From Demequina sediminis (lineage in GTDB: Bacteria; Actinomycetota; Actinomycetes; Actinomycetales; Demequinaceae): a stretch of DNA of 64,000 bases. The stretch's first letter is position 1; the number at the start of each line of letters is the position of its first letter. The translations under genes were made by a program, and so were the position numbers. The DNA lies in assembly GCF_030296675.1 (NCBI RefSeq), contig NZ_AP027736.1, positions 2,641,400-2,705,399 of the forward strand, written 5' to 3'. Below, piece after piece: positions 18,320 to 28,216 of this stretch. The notes below the pieces were generated by a model. It was not told where the DNA came from, ran no database searches, and saw only the letters and a program-made list of their open reading frames with translations.

Positions 18320-19408
18320 TCAGCGCGGCACGGGCACCGTGGTGAGCACAGACGTGAGCACGGACGTCGCGGTGACGCCCTCGAGCTCCGCCTCCGCGCG
18401 GATCCGCATGCGGTGAGCGAGCGTCCAGCCCGCGAGGGCCTTGACGTCGTCGGGGGAGACGTAGGTGCGCCCGCGCATCCACGCCCACGCGCGCGCGGTC
18501 GCCATGAGCGCCGTCGCGCCGCGAGGGGACACGCCGAGCGACACCGAGGGCGCCTCGCGCGTCGCGCGGCACAGGTCCACGATGTACCCGATGACGTCAG
18601 CCGAGATCTCCACCGAGGCCACCGCGGCGCGCGCCTGCTCGAGATCCGCGACCGATGCGACGGGAGCCAGGCCGGCGGCCGCGAGGTTGCGCGGGTCGAA
18701 TCCAGCGGCGTGGCGCTGCAGCACGCTCGCCTCGGTCGCGCGGTCGGGAAGCGCGACGGGCAGCTTGAGCATGAAACGGTCCATCTGCGCCTCGGGCAGC
18801 GGGTAGGTGCCCTCGTACTCCACGGGGTTCTGGGTCGCGATCACGAGGAACGGGTCGGGGAGCTTGCGTGCCTCGCCATCCACCGTGACCTGACGCTCCT
18901 CCATCGCCTCGAGCAGCGCGGACTGCGTCTTGGGGGGCGTGCGGTTGATCTCGTCGGCCAGCATGAGGTTGGTGAACACGGGTCCCTCGCGGAACGAGAA
19001 GGCCGCCGTGCGCGCGTCGTAGACGAGCGAGCCGGTGACGTCTCCCGGCATGAGGTCGGGAGTGAACTGCACGCGCTTCGTGTCCATGTCGAGCGACGCG
19101 GCGAGCGCGCGCACGAGCAGCGTCTTCGCGACGCCGGGCACGCCCTCGAGCAGCACGTGGCCGCGGCACAGCAGCGCAATCACGAGTCCCGTGACGATCT
19201 GGTCCTGGCCCACGACCGCCTTGCCGACCTCGGTGCGCAGGCGTCCCAGCGCCTCGCGCGCGCCCGCCGACGGGTCGGGCGCGGGGGCGGGGGCCGGCAC
19301 GGGCTCGTGTACGGGTGCGGACTCCTGCACGGGCTGGGGCGGCACGGGGGACGATGCCGGTGTGGCGGGAGCGGCTGCGTCGCCCTCGGGAGGGGTGGTG
19401 TCGGTCAC
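18320..19408 (-). CDS. MoxR family AAA+ ATPase
   Basis: 362 residues. An Ala/Pro/Val-rich N-terminal tail of about 50 residues contains a copy of the GGACGATGCC element. The AAA+ core shows Walker A GVPGVAKTLLVRALA, Walker B LMLADEINRTPPKTQSALLEAMEE and the sensor region ATQNPVEYEGTYPLPEAQMDRF. MoxR proteins act as chaperone-like ATPases with DUF58/VWA partners. The GTG at 19408 overlaps the upstream gene by 4 bases. The gene has an intact six-base C run (TPPKTQ), which shows that long runs are not always under-called in this sequence. Confidence 0.93.
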   Translation of the reverse strand: MTDTTPPEGDAAAPATPASSPVPPQPVQESAPVHEPVPAPAPAPDPSAGAREALGRLRTEVGKAVVGQDQIVTGLVIALLCRGHVLLEGVPGVAKTLLVRALAASLDMDTKRVQFTPDLMPGDVTGSLVYDARTAAFSFREGPVFTNLMLADEINRTPPKTQSALLEAMEERQVTVDGEARKLPDPFLVIATQNPVEYEGTYPLPEAQMDRFMLKLPVALPDRATEASVLQRHAAGFDPRNLAAAGLAPVASVADLEQARAAVASVEISADVIGYIVDLCRATREAPSVSLGVSPRGATALMATARAWAWMRGRTYVSPDDVKALAGWTLAHRMRIRAEAELEGVTATSVLTSVLTTVPVPR

Positions 19409-20607
19409 GGTCGGTGAACCTCGCTTTCCAGTGCGTCGAGTTCGGAGATCAGGGTGAGGAGTGAGGCGTCGTCCGCCGGGGGCGGGCCGTACAGCAGCCG
19501 CTCAATGTCCGAGGTGGTGCGGCCGGTGGCGCGCGAGACGGCGGAGACCAGCGCCTCCCTGCCGTCCGCGCGTCCCACCCCGATCCTGCGGCCCATGCGC
19601 AGCGCGGCGGCCGCCCGCAGCGAGGCGGCGGCGCGCCCCGTGGCGCGGGCGCGGCGGTACAGGCGCGCGCGGCCGCGAGTGGCCTCGGAGGCGCGGACCA
19701 CGACGGGCAGCGGCTCGCGCACGAGTGCGCCGAAGCGTCGCGCCTGCCAGAAGGCGGCGAGCAGCGCAGTGAGAGCGAGCGCGTAGATCGCGTTGCCGGT
19801 CCCTGGCGGAAGGAAGTCGGGGGTGGCCTCGACCTCGGTGGGCACCTCGCCATCGGTCCCGGAACCGGCCCACGTCAGCAGGCTCGGGTCGAGCCCGTCG
19901 GCGACGTACCAGACCACGTCGGGGTGGCGTCCGAGCGCGCGCACCGCGAGCGCGGCGTGACCGTGCTCCGCGAGAGCATCGTTGGTGACGAGCGCGGTCG
20001 AGGCGATGACCGTCACGGTGCGGCCGCCGTCATCGACGCGCGCGAACGCGGCGAGTCCGCCGCGCTGGACAAAGCACAGGTCGGAGCCGTCGTCGAGGGC
20101 CTCGAGCCCCCAGCCGTCGACGCGGACCGAGCCGGCGGCGATCGCGTCGGGGTCCTCGCACTGCGCCGCCGCGGTCTCGGGGAGCCCGACGATCTGCTCG
20201 CGAGCGGGCACCCCGAGCGCCTCGAGCGACTCGTCCGACGACCCCAGCAGCACCAAGTCGCCGGGGTAGTCAACCAGCGAGCCGAGCTGTCCCGTCGTGA
20301 GCAGATGGGGCTCGGCGATCACGACGGTGGTGGCGGCGGGGTCCGCGACGCGCGTCTGCGCGAGGCGGTCGACCTGGCGCACGGCGACCCCGTGATCGCG
20401 CAGGATCTGCGCGACCGCGCGTGTGCCCGTCGGCGTCGAGTTCTCGGTCGACAACGCCACGTAGTCGCCTGGGCGTGCGCCGATCGCGAGCGCGGCCACC
20501 AGCGCGACGAAGAGAATCAGCGCGACGATCCCCAGCTTGCCGCGACCGGCGCGCTCGCGCAGGCCGACCGGCGGAGGGGCGGTGCGGAACTCGGTCGCGG
20601 CGCTCAT
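19405..20607 (-). CDS. DUF4350 domain-containing membrane protein
   Basis: 400 residues. An N-terminal helix near residues 25-42 anchors an extracytoplasmic DUF4350 domain (DYVALSTENSTPTGTRAVAQILRDHGV, then TTVVIAEPHLLT), which resembles a class-1 glutamine amidotransferase-like fold. A second membrane helix near residues 278-295 is followed by a basic cytoplasmic tail. It belongs to the conserved MoxR/DUF58/DUF4129 operon and overlaps both neighbours by 4 bases. The biochemical role is unknown. Confidence 0.87.
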   Translation of the reverse strand: MSAATEFRTAPPPVGLRERAGRGKLGIVALILFVALVAALAIGARPGDYVALSTENSTPTGTRAVAQILRDHGVAVRQVDRLAQTRVADPAATTVVIAEPHLLTTGQLGSLVDYPGDLVLLGSSDESLEALGVPAREQIVGLPETAAAQCEDPDAIAAGSVRVDGWGLEALDDGSDLCFVQRGGLAAFARVDDGGRTVTVIASTALVTNDALAEHGHAALAVRALGRHPDVVWYVADGLDPSLLTWAGSGTDGEVPTEVEATPDFLPPGTGNAIYALALTALLAAFWQARRFGALVREPLPVVVRASEATRGRARLYRRARATGRAAASLRAAAALRMGRRIGVGRADGREALVSAVSRATGRTTSDIERLLYGPPPADDASLLTLISELDALESEVHRP

Positions 20608-21269
20608 GCGCGCGCCTCGCTGGTCGCGCCGCTGGCGGAGTCGGCCGTGTCGAGGGTGCGGCGCACGTGCGCGCAGGCGACCCACGTCTCGCGCACGTGC
20701 GCGTACGTCTCGGCGCTCGCCCCGACATGGCCGTAGCGGATGCCGTCGAACGCGTCCGCGTCGTCGCCCACCCTGCTCGCGATCGTAGGCACCGCCGCGC
20801 CGGCCTGGGTCGCGGCCTCGTGAGCCGTGAGGCCCGGCGTGAGCGCGATGATGTCGCGCTCCGCGAGGCGACGGATGAGCGCGCGGTACATGTCGAGCGT
20901 CGCGGCGGCCCACTCCCCGGCGGCGGCCGCGGCCTCCGCGGACCGGCCCAGGGCATCGGCCGTCCTGTCGTCCTCGAACAACCCGTCCTCCGCGACTGCG
21001 CGGCGCGACCGGCGGAGGGGCCCCACGACGAGCCACACGACGAGCGCGATGAGGCCGGCGCCCACGAGGATCGCGATGATGGTCCCCGTCGACCCGAGAG
21101 CACCGCCCACGCCGTTTCCGAAGTCGTCGAACGCGCGCATGAGCCAGTCCCAGAACTTGGCGAGCCAGGACTCTCCGCCGCGCGTGTACTCGTCCTTCGC
21201 GAGTTCCTCTTCCGCCCAGCGTCTGGCGGTGTCCGCGTCCGGCAGGAGCGGTGGGGTGTCGATGCTCAC
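20604..21269 (-). CDS. DUF4129 domain-containing membrane protein
   Basis: 221 residues. A short amphipathic N-terminus (RRWAEEELAKDEYTRG) leads into one membrane helix around residues 63-83. The DUF4129 domain follows (WAAATLDMYRALIRRLAERDIIALTPGLTAHEAA), a helical domain often found next to transglutaminase-like or MoxR proteins. The GTG start overlaps the preceding gene (GTGA) and the stop overlaps the DUF4350 start (ATGA), so it is translationally coupled on both sides. Function is unknown. Confidence 0.87.
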   Translation of the reverse strand: MSIDTPPLLPDADTARRWAEEELAKDEYTRGGESWLAKFWDWLMRAFDDFGNGVGGALGSTGTIIAILVGAGLIALVVWLVVGPLRRSRRAVAEDGLFEDDRTADALGRSAEAAAAAGEWAAATLDMYRALIRRLAERDIIALTPGLTAHEAATQAGAAVPTIASRVGDDADAFDGIRYGHVGASAETYAHVRETWVACAHVRRTLDTADSASGATSEARA

Positions 21270-22387
21270 GCGCGACGAGCCTCCGCCGCCTGGGCGAGCG
21301 TGAGGTCAAAGCCCTCGTGGCGGATCCTCAGGTCGATCATGAGCAGCGTGAACAGCGAACCCAGGTACGAGTACGTGAGCACGTACGACACGACCAACGA
21401 CAGGCCCGTGATGAGGAAGAACGCGATGCCCAGGAGCACCATGTTGTCGGGCGCGAACAGCGAGACGATGACCGCGCCGAAGCTGCCCACCTGCTGCAGC
21501 ACCCCGGAGACGAGGCCGATGAGCGCCGCGGCGACGAACACGACCAGCAACGCCCACCAGAAGCGCCCGCGCAGCAGCCCGATCGTGCGGCGGATGGCCG
21601 CGACGGCGCCGCGCTTCTCGAGCACCACGATGGGTCGCGCGATGCCTCCGACGGTGGTGATGATCACGCCCGTCGGGAAGGCCACCAGCACGAGCAGCAC
21701 CACGCCGAGGGCAATCAGCCCTGGTTCCTCGGTGGCGGCGGCGATGAAGAACGGCGCGATCGCGATCCCGATCACCACGAGCAACGAGAGCGTTGCGAAC
21801 AGGTAGAGCAAGAGCAGGGAGCCGATGCGGGGGCGCAGCACCTTCCAGGCCTCGGCGATGCGGATCTTCTCGCCGAGCGCGCCGCGCGCGACGCCGGGTG
21901 CGACGATCGCGCTCGAGAAGACGTCGGCGAGCAGCGCGGCGATCACGGCGACCACGATCACGACCACCGTGGTGGGGCTGATCGAGTTGAACTGGGAGAA
22001 CGGGTCGAGCAGTCCGAGCGAGGGATCCGTGAAGAGCAGCCACATCGCGGCGGACATCAGCACGGTCGCGCCGAGCGTCAGCAGCAGGGGGCCGCCCACG
22101 ATGACGCCGCGGTTGAAGCGCATCGCCTTGAACGGCAGCGCGAGCAGGTCCCCGAAGTTCAGCGGCCGCAGCGGCATGAATCCGGGCTGCCACGAGGCGA
22201 AGGTGGGGGTGGCGAACGCGGGTTGCGGCGCATAGGCGGGCGGCGGAGGCGCCGCGGGCGAGGCGCCGGAGTAGGGGGCCGATGCCATGGGCGGGACCGC
22301 GGCCGGCGGCGGCATCGGTGGGGCCGGCGGCGCGCCCTCGACGGGTGCCGGCGCGGCCCACGCGACCGCGTCTTCGCGCTGCTCCAT
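21266..22387 (-). CDS. Multi-pass membrane protein, GPDPase_memb-like
   Basis: 373 residues. A cytoplasmic Pro/Ala-rich N-terminal region of about 90 residues is followed by LRPLNFGDLLALPFKAMRFN and six or more membrane helices. This is the layout of the glycerophosphoryl diester phosphodiesterase membrane-domain proteins found in front of DUF4129 genes. No phosphodiesterase catalytic domain is attached. It is the first gene of the MoxR operon. The ATG at 22387 is preceded by GGGAGG at good spacing. It is divergent from mtrA across 79 bases, which must hold both promoters. Confidence 0.8.
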   Translation of the reverse strand: MEQREDAVAWAAPAPVEGAPPAPPMPPPAAVPPMASAPYSGASPAAPPPPAYAPQPAFATPTFASWQPGFMPLRPLNFGDLLALPFKAMRFNRGVIVGGPLLLTLGATVLMSAAMWLLFTDPSLGLLDPFSQFNSISPTTVVVIVVAVIAALLADVFSSAIVAPGVARGALGEKIRIAEAWKVLRPRIGSLLLLYLFATLSLLVVIGIAIAPFFIAAATEEPGLIALGVVLLVLVAFPTGVIITTVGGIARPIVVLEKRGAVAAIRRTIGLLRGRFWWALLVVFVAAALIGLVSGVLQQVGSFGAVIVSLFAPDNMVLLGIAFFLITGLSLVVSYVLTYSYLGSLFTLLMIDLRIRHEGFDLTLAQAAEARRA

Positions 22388-22466
22388 GACGTCCTCCCAG
22401 GTCCGGTCCCGCCCATCTTGCCACGCGCCTGACGGCGTCTCGTGAGCCGCTCGGCATAATGGGGAC

Positions 22467-23150
22467 ATGACGGCAAAAATCCTGGTGGTCGACGATGACC
22501 CGGCGGTGGCGGAGATGCTCGGCATCGTGCTGCGCGGTGACGGATTCGAGACGGTGTTCTGCGACCACGGCGACGAGGCGGTGGCGGCCTTCCGGGCGAC
22601 CAATCCCGACGTCATCCTGCTCGACCTGATGTTGCCGGGACGGTCGGGAATCGACATCTGCCGCGAGATCCGCGCGGAGTCGGGTGTGCCGATCATCATG
22701 CTCACCGCCAAGTCAGACACCGTCGACGTGGTCCTGGGCCTCGAGTCGGGCGCGGACGACTACGTGCCGAAGCCGTTCAAGCCGCGTGAGTTGATCGCAC
22801 GCGTGCGGGCGCGACTGCGCCGCAACGACAACGCGACTCCCGCGGTGGTGCGCGTCGCGGACCTCGAGATCGACGTCACGGGCCACCGCGTGACGCGCGA
22901 CGGCGAGATGATTCCGCTGACGCCGCTCGAGTTCGACGTGCTGGTCACGCTCGCGCGCAGCCCGGGCCAGGTGTTCACGCGCGAGGTGCTCCTCGAGGAC
23001 GTGTGGGGATACCGCCACGCCGCCGACACGCGGCTGGTCAACGTCCACATTCAGCGTCTGCGCGCCAAGGTCGAGCGCGACCCCGAGAACCCCGAGATCA
23101 TCGTGACCGTGCGCGGCGTGGGCTACAAGGCCGGTGGCGTCGGGTCGTGA
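22467..23150 (+). CDS. mtrA: Response regulator MtrA
   Basis: 227 residues, complete OmpR-type regulator. The receiver domain has the acidic pocket VVDDDPA, the phosphoacceptor Asp in VILLDLMLPGRSG, and the TAK and KPF residues. The winged helix carries LTPLEFDVLVTLARSPGQVF and TRLVNVHIQRLRAKVE. The protein matches actinobacterial MtrA, an essential regulator of cell-cycle and cell-wall hydrolase genes, and is followed by mtrB and lpqB. CATAAT at 22455-22460 ends 6 bases before the ATG and no Shine-Dalgarno sequence is seen, so a leaderless mRNA is likely. Confidence 0.96.
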   Translation: MTAKILVVDDDPAVAEMLGIVLRGDGFETVFCDHGDEAVAAFRATNPDVILLDLMLPGRSGIDICREIRAESGVPIIMLTAKSDTVDVVLGLESGADDYVPKPFKPRELIARVRARLRRNDNATPAVVRVADLEIDVTGHRVTRDGEMIPLTPLEFDVLVTLARSPGQVFTREVLLEDVWGYRHAADTRLVNVHIQRLRAKVERDPENPEIIVTVRGVGYKAGGVGS

Positions 23151-24783
23151 GGCTCAGCGCGCGCTCCGTGTGGGCGAACCTCGCCCGGGGCCCGCGGCGC
23201 GTGTGGCGCAGGTTCCGCGGCTCGATCCTGCTACGCGTGGTGGCGACCACCACGGTGTTGGGTCTGGGTGCCGTGGTCGTGATCGGCGCGGTGATCTCGA
23301 CGGAGATCCGCGACGGCCTGGTGCAGACCCGCGTCGATCGCATCCTGTCGGAGACCGCGCGCGACGCCGCGGGCGCGACGGCCAACGTTGAGGCCTCGAC
23401 CGCGGAGAGCCCTGGCGACCTCCAGCAACTCGTCTACGACCTGCTTGACGGCCTGGGCACGCTCGGCGGCAACACGCGCGGGTTGGTGCTGCTGCGTGAC
23501 CCGGCGAACACGTCCGGGGTGCTGTTGTCGACCCCCGTGTCCTCGACCGAGTTGGTGAGCGTCATCAGCGCGCAGATCCGCGCGTCCGTCGAGAGCGGCG
23601 CGGCGCAGTCCTGGCAGTTCGTCGCGATGCCCGAGACGGGCGAACCCGGGGTCGTGGTGGGCGTGCCGTTCGAGATTCGCGGGGCGGGCGAGTACGAGCT
23701 GTACTTCGTGTACTCGCTCGCGGACGAACAGGCGACGCTCGGCCTCATCCAGCGAATCCTCGGAGGCGGCGCCGCGGGGCTCATGGCGCTGCTCGCGGTC
23801 CTCACCTTCCAGGTGACACGGCAGACGGTGCGGCCCGTGCGCCAGGCGGCGCGCGTCGCGTCGCGTCTCGCGGAGGGCATCCTCAGCGAGCGCATGACCG
23901 TGCGGGGTCAGGACGAGATGGCGACGCTCGCGCGCACCTTCAACGAGATGGCCGAGTCGCTGCAGCGCCAGATCACGCGCATGGAGGAGCTGTCGAGGCT
24001 GCAGAGGCGGTTCGTGTCCGACGTCTCTCACGAGCTGCGCACCCCACTGACCACCATCCGCATGGCCTCGGACGTGCTGCACGATGCGCGCGAGGACTTT
24101 CCCCCGAGGTCGCCCGCTCGGCGGAGCTGCTCAACACGCAGATCGACCGCTTCGAGTCGCTGCTGGCGGATCTCCTGGAGATCTCGCGCATCGACGCGGG
24201 TGCGGCCCAGCTCGAGTTCGACGACATGTCCCTCGCTGACGTGGTGCGCGACCAGGTGGAGGCGATGGTGCCCGCGGCGCGCCGCCAGGGCGTCGAACTG
24301 CGGCTGTGGGTGGCGTCCGGATCGCACACCGCCTCGATGGACCGGCCCCGGGTGGCGAGGATCATCCGCAACCTGCTGTCCAACGCGATCGAGCACGCGC
24401 AGCGGCGGCCCGTCGACATCGTGGTGTCGTCCTCGACGCGCACCGTCGCCGTCGTGGTCCGTGACTACGGGATCGGGCTCACGCCCCAGCAGGCGCAGCG
24501 GGTATTCGACCGCTTCTGGCGTGCCGACTCGGCTCGCGCGCGCACGATGGGCGGCACGGGGCTCGGCCTGTCCATCGCGCGCGAGGACGCGCAGCTTCAC
24601 GGCGGCAAGCTCGAGGCGTGGGGCTTGCCGGGCAAGGGCGCGAGCTTCCGCCTCCAGCTGCCGCGCACGTCGCGCGGCCTGGGTCAGGACCCGCCGCTGC
24701 CGCTCGTCATCGCGGAGCTCGACTACGGCACCATCGCGCGGCGCATCCCGGTCGAGGGAGAGCGTAGGGAGGTCGCACCGTGA
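23147..24783 (+). CDS. mtrB: Sensor histidine kinase MtrB, frameshifted
   Basis: Intended product about 545 residues. The GTG start overlaps the mtrA stop (GTGA). One membrane helix lies near residues 26-48 and a second near 205-225, enclosing an extracytoplasmic sensor. HAMP, HisKA (RRFVSDVSHELRTPLTTIRM) and HATPase domains follow (LLSNAIEHAQ, RDYGIGL, GGTGLGLSIA). The frame is lost at the C run 24101-24105; a sixth C restores EDFPPEVARSAELLNTQIDRFE. A real loss of the kinase domain would be surprising for this conserved partner of MtrA. The C-terminus overlaps lpqB. Confidence 0.93.
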
Positions 24784-26507
24784 ACATCCGTCTCGCCGCG
24801 CTGTGCGCGGCCGTCGCGCTCGCGCTCGGGGCATGCGCCTCGATTCCCACCACGGGTCCCGTCAACGAGGGCAGCGGCGAGGTCGAGGGCGCCGAGCCCT
24901 TCGTGCCCTTCGCGGAGGGTCCCCGGCCCGGTGACGGCGTCAACGCGATCGTGTCGGGCTTCATCCGCGCCTCTGCGGCGGGATTCGCCTCGGACTTCTC
25001 CGTCGCCAGGGAGTACCTCACCGCCGAGGCCAGCGCCGAGTGGGACCCGGTCGCGCGCATCACGGTCTTCGATTCCGGCGCGCTAACCCCCGACTACGAC
25101 GAGGCCGCGGGGCGCGTCACCTACGCGGTGCCCGTCGCCGCGTGGATCGACGATGCGGGTCGCATGGTCGAGGCCGAGGCCGAGACCCAGACCACGCTCG
25201 AGTTCCAGGTCACGCAGGACGACTCGGGAGAGTGGCGCATCTCGAACCTGGAGGATGGCGCGCTGCTCGCCGAGGCCACCTTCAACCGCGTCTTCCTCTC
25301 CGTGCCGCTGATCTTCACCTCTCAGGACCTCACGACCGCGGTGCCGGAACAGCGCTGGCTGCCGCAGTCGAATGTCGCGACGTGGGCGGCACGCGAACTC
25401 GTCGCCGGACCGTCGCCGTGGCTCACGAACGCGGTCCATACGGGCTTCCCGGCGGGGTCCGCGCTGCAGGTCGACTCGGTCGTGGTGACCGAGGGGCTCG
25501 CGCGGGTCCAGCTCACCGCGCAGTCCGCGGGGAGCCTCGAGGACCGCGCGCTCGCCGAGCAGCAGCTCCGCCTCACGCTGTCGGCCCTGCCGGGGGTGCG
25601 CGATGTCGAGGTGACGGCCGGTGGCGTGCCGCTCGTCGCGGAACCCTCCGACACCCTCGCGCGCGAGCCCGTCCCCGAGAGCGTCGCCGCGGTCTTCGTG
25701 CAGGGACGCCTGGGCATGTGGGACGGCGACGACATGTGGGCCGTGCCCGCGGAGCGCGGCGCGCTGCCGGCGGGTGCGAATGCGCTCGCCACGTCCTACT
25801 CGGGCACCAGGGTGGCCTTCCGCCTGGGCGACTCGAGCATCGTCACCACGGACGCCCTCACGGGCGGCACGGACACCCTCGAGCCGTACGACCCCGAGGC
25901 CGCGGTCCCCGACGTCGCGATGGACGTGTCGACCGTGATCGAGGGCGAGGAACTGTTGCCGCCGAGCTTCGACCGTCACGGGTGGCTGTGGACCGGCGAG
26001 CGATCGCTGCCGGAGACCATCACCGTGGCCGCCCCCGGCGCGGATCCGATCACCCTCGAGGCGCGGTGGCTCGCGGGCCGTACCGTGCTCGAGATGGTGC
26101 CGTCGCGTGACGGCGCGCGAGTGCTGGTCGTGTCGCGAGCCGGCGCGCAGACGGTGGTCGAGGTCGCCGCGGTGGTGCGATCGCAGGACGGCGCTCCGCT
26201 CAGCGTGGGCGAGCCGCTGAGGATCGGCGCGAACATCGGGGTGGTGGTCGACGCGATCTGGGTCGACGACGTCTCGGTCGCCCTGCTGGGCAGCAGCGAT
26301 GGCGCGGACTCCACGCCGCTGTGGGTCGTGTCGGTGGGAGGCCGGACCACGCAGGACGCGGCCGTGCCGGACGCGGTCGCGATCTCGGCGCGCCACGGCG
26401 ACCGGTCCATCACGCTCGTGTCGGCGGATGGCACGGTGCGCGAGCGCGCGGGCACCGGCTGGTCCGGGGTGGGTTCGGGCGTCTCCGAGCTCGCGTACGC
26501 CGGCTGA
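24780..26507 (+). CDS. lpqB: Lipoprotein LpqB, MtrAB accessory protein
   Basis: 575 residues. The signal peptide ends in the lipobox ALGAC (Cys at about residue 19), so it is a membrane-anchored lipoprotein. A GerMN-type domain occupies roughly residues 180-300 (WAARELVAGPSPWL, SALQVDSVVVTEGLARVQLT) and a beta-propeller-like region follows. LpqB interacts with the MtrB sensor and modulates MtrA phosphorylation. The GTG overlaps the mtrB stop, and AGGGAGG at 24766-24772 serves as ribosome binding site. Gene order mtrA-mtrB-lpqB-comF-hpf-secA is conserved in actinobacteria. Confidence 0.95.
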   Translation: MNIRLAALCAAVALALGACASIPTTGPVNEGSGEVEGAEPFVPFAEGPRPGDGVNAIVSGFIRASAAGFASDFSVAREYLTAEASAEWDPVARITVFDSGALTPDYDEAAGRVTYAVPVAAWIDDAGRMVEAEAETQTTLEFQVTQDDSGEWRISNLEDGALLAEATFNRVFLSVPLIFTSQDLTTAVPEQRWLPQSNVATWAARELVAGPSPWLTNAVHTGFPAGSALQVDSVVVTEGLARVQLTAQSAGSLEDRALAEQQLRLTLSALPGVRDVEVTAGGVPLVAEPSDTLAREPVPESVAAVFVQGRLGMWDGDDMWAVPAERGALPAGANALATSYSGTRVAFRLGDSSIVTTDALTGGTDTLEPYDPEAAVPDVAMDVSTVIEGEELLPPSFDRHGWLWTGERSLPETITVAAPGADPITLEARWLAGRTVLEMVPSRDGARVLVVSRAGAQTVVEVAAVVRSQDGAPLSVGEPLRIGANIGVVVDAIWVDDVSVALLGSSDGADSTPLWVVSVGGRTTQDAAVPDAVAISARHGDRSITLVSADGTVRERAGTGWSGVGSGVSELAYAG

Positions 26508-26597
26508 CCGGTGTCCCCGGCCCGGCTCGAGCGGGCTGGCATCCACAGCAGGGACGATGCTGGGGCTCCGGCGCGCGCGCCCCGGCACCCTCGAGGG

Positions 26598-27335
26598 GTG
26601 GAGGGCAGGCCGCCGGGACCGCTCGCGCGCGTGGCGCGCCTCGTGGTGCCCGTCGAGTGCCCCGGCTGCGGGCTGCCCGACGTGAAGTGGTGCGAGGAGT
26701 GCGAGTCGCAGTGGTGGGAAGAACCGCTGCGCTGCGACAGCGGTGCCCCGCGGCTCGGTGCCCTCGCGCCGCGCCTGCCCGTGTGGTCCGTCACCGAACT
26801 CGACGGCCCGGCGCACGCGCTGATCGGCGCGTGGAAGGACGCGGGCAGGCGCGACCTCGCGCGGCTGTTTGAGCCCGCGATGGCAAGGGCGGCGGCGCGG
26901 ATCGCTCCCGCGCTCGCCGCGGTCGGTGGCGTCGACCGGTGGTGCGTCGTGCCGTGCCCGGCACGCGCCGCGCACACGCGCTCGCGCGGCGCGAACCTGC
27001 CGCTCGGTCTCGCGCGCGCCGCGGCGGCCGGCCTGGAGGCCGCGGGAGTGCGGGTGAGCGTCGCGGATGTGCTCGCCCCCAGCCGCGGCTCGTCGCGCGG
27101 TGCGGGGGACAGGGGACGATGGCGAGCGGGCGGCGCCGCGCTGCGCCGGGGTGCCGACCGCGAGGGCGTGGCGCCGGTGGTACTCGTCGACGACGTCCTC
27201 ACCACGGGTGCCACCCTGGCGCGGGCCGCGCGGGCGTTGGGCGCGTCCGGGCTGGTGCCCGTGGCGGGCATCGTGCTTGCCTCCGCGCCCGGCCCGACGA
27301 GGTGGCGCGACCGCCCTCCGGGCGCGCTACTGTAG
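26598..27335 (+). CDS. ComF family phosphoribosyltransferase-like protein
   Basis: About 245 residues. An N-terminal zinc-ribbon (CPGCGLPDVKWCEEC) is followed by a type I phosphoribosyltransferase fold with the PRPP loop VVLVDDVLTTGATLARAA. ComF homologs are linked to DNA uptake in competent bacteria, and their role in actinobacteria is not established. The start is uncertain: GTG 26598 gives a normal N-terminus, while an in-frame GTG at 26511 would add a low-complexity extension across a GGGACGATGC element (26551-26560). It lies between lpqB and hpf in the conserved order. Confidence 0.85.
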   Translation: MEGRPPGPLARVARLVVPVECPGCGLPDVKWCEECESQWWEEPLRCDSGAPRLGALAPRLPVWSVTELDGPAHALIGAWKDAGRRDLARLFEPAMARAAARIAPALAAVGGVDRWCVVPCPARAAHTRSRGANLPLGLARAAAAGLEAAGVRVSVADVLAPSRGSSRGAGDRGRWRAGGAALRRGADREGVAPVVLVDDVLTTGATLARAARALGASGLVPVAGIVLASAPGPTRWRDRPPGALL

Positions 27336-27462
27336 GAGTTCCAGGACGACGACCGTCGTACACCTTCCAGGCGAGGAGGTGATGCCGCAGGCGCGAGAAG
27401 CGCCGCCGCCCCTTGCCCCCTGGCCCGCACAGGGCCACCGCGACAGTGAAGGAGTTTTCGTC

Positions 27463-28154
27463 ATGGAAATCGCCATCGTCGGACGGCACACCAAGGTCTC
27501 CGAGGACATGCGCCAGAAGATCTTCGAGAAGATGGAGAAGGTCGAGGCGCTCGCCCCCGCGCGACGCGTGCCGACGTGCATGTGGTCCATGAGAGGAACC
27601 CCAAGCACGCGAGCGACCGCGAGCGCGTCGAGATCACGGTCCACGGCCCTGGCGTCGTGCGCGCCGAGTCCGCCGCGGAGGACCGATACATCGCGCTGGA
27701 CGGCGCCATGCAGAAGCTGGTCGAGCAGCTGCGCAAGATGCATGAGCGCAAGGTGCACCGCCACCAGGGCAAGACGGGCCTGCACAGCGTGCCGCCCGTG
27801 CCCGCGGTGCCGCCGTCCGGAGCGCCCGCCGGGACGCCCGCCGAGCCGGAGGCGCTCGCGAGCGCCGAGGCATGGGAGGGCGCCCCTGAGGGATCGCACC
27901 GCGAGATTCCGATCGACGGCACCCCCATCGTCATCCGCTCGAAGCGCCACAGCGCCGCGCCGATGAGCGTGGCTGAGGCGATCGACCAGATGGAACTCGT
28001 CGGTCACGACTTCTTCCTGTTCCACGACTCCGAGTCTGGGCTTGCGTCCGCCGTCTACCGGCGCCGCGGGTGGACCTACGGCGTCATCCACCTGTCGCAG
28101 ACCGCCGAAGGCGAGGCAGACTCTGAGGCGGAGGACGAGCGCGAGAGCGCATAA
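27463..28154 (+). CDS. hpf: Ribosome hibernation-promoting factor, long form, frameshifted
   Basis: Intended product about 230 residues. The N-terminal HPF/YfiA domain binds the decoding centre of the 30S subunit; visible parts are MEIAIVGRHTKVSEDMRQKI and HVVHERNPKHASDRERVEITV. A linker and the C-terminal dimerisation domain follow (IVIRSKRHSAAPMSVAEAIDQ, GHDFFLFHDSESG), which makes 100S ribosome pairs. The frame breaks at the C run 27554-27558; one more C gives ALAPRATRADVHVVHERN. AAGGAG lies 8 bases before the ATG. An in-frame upstream ATG at 27382 would add 27 residues, but its GAGGAGGT is too close to work well. Confidence 0.92.
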
Positions 28155-28216
28155 CTGACGCGGCCGGGCCGCATCCGAGTCATCCGCGGGCGCACGCGCC
28201 CCGCTAGATTTCTCGG

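Noticed and set aside
27373..27462. An upstream start for hpf at ATG 27382
   Set aside because: It is in frame, but the strong GAGGAGGT is only one or two bases from the ATG, and the extra 27 residues are Pro/Ala-rich and unlike the family; ATG 27463 has a well-spaced AAGGAG.
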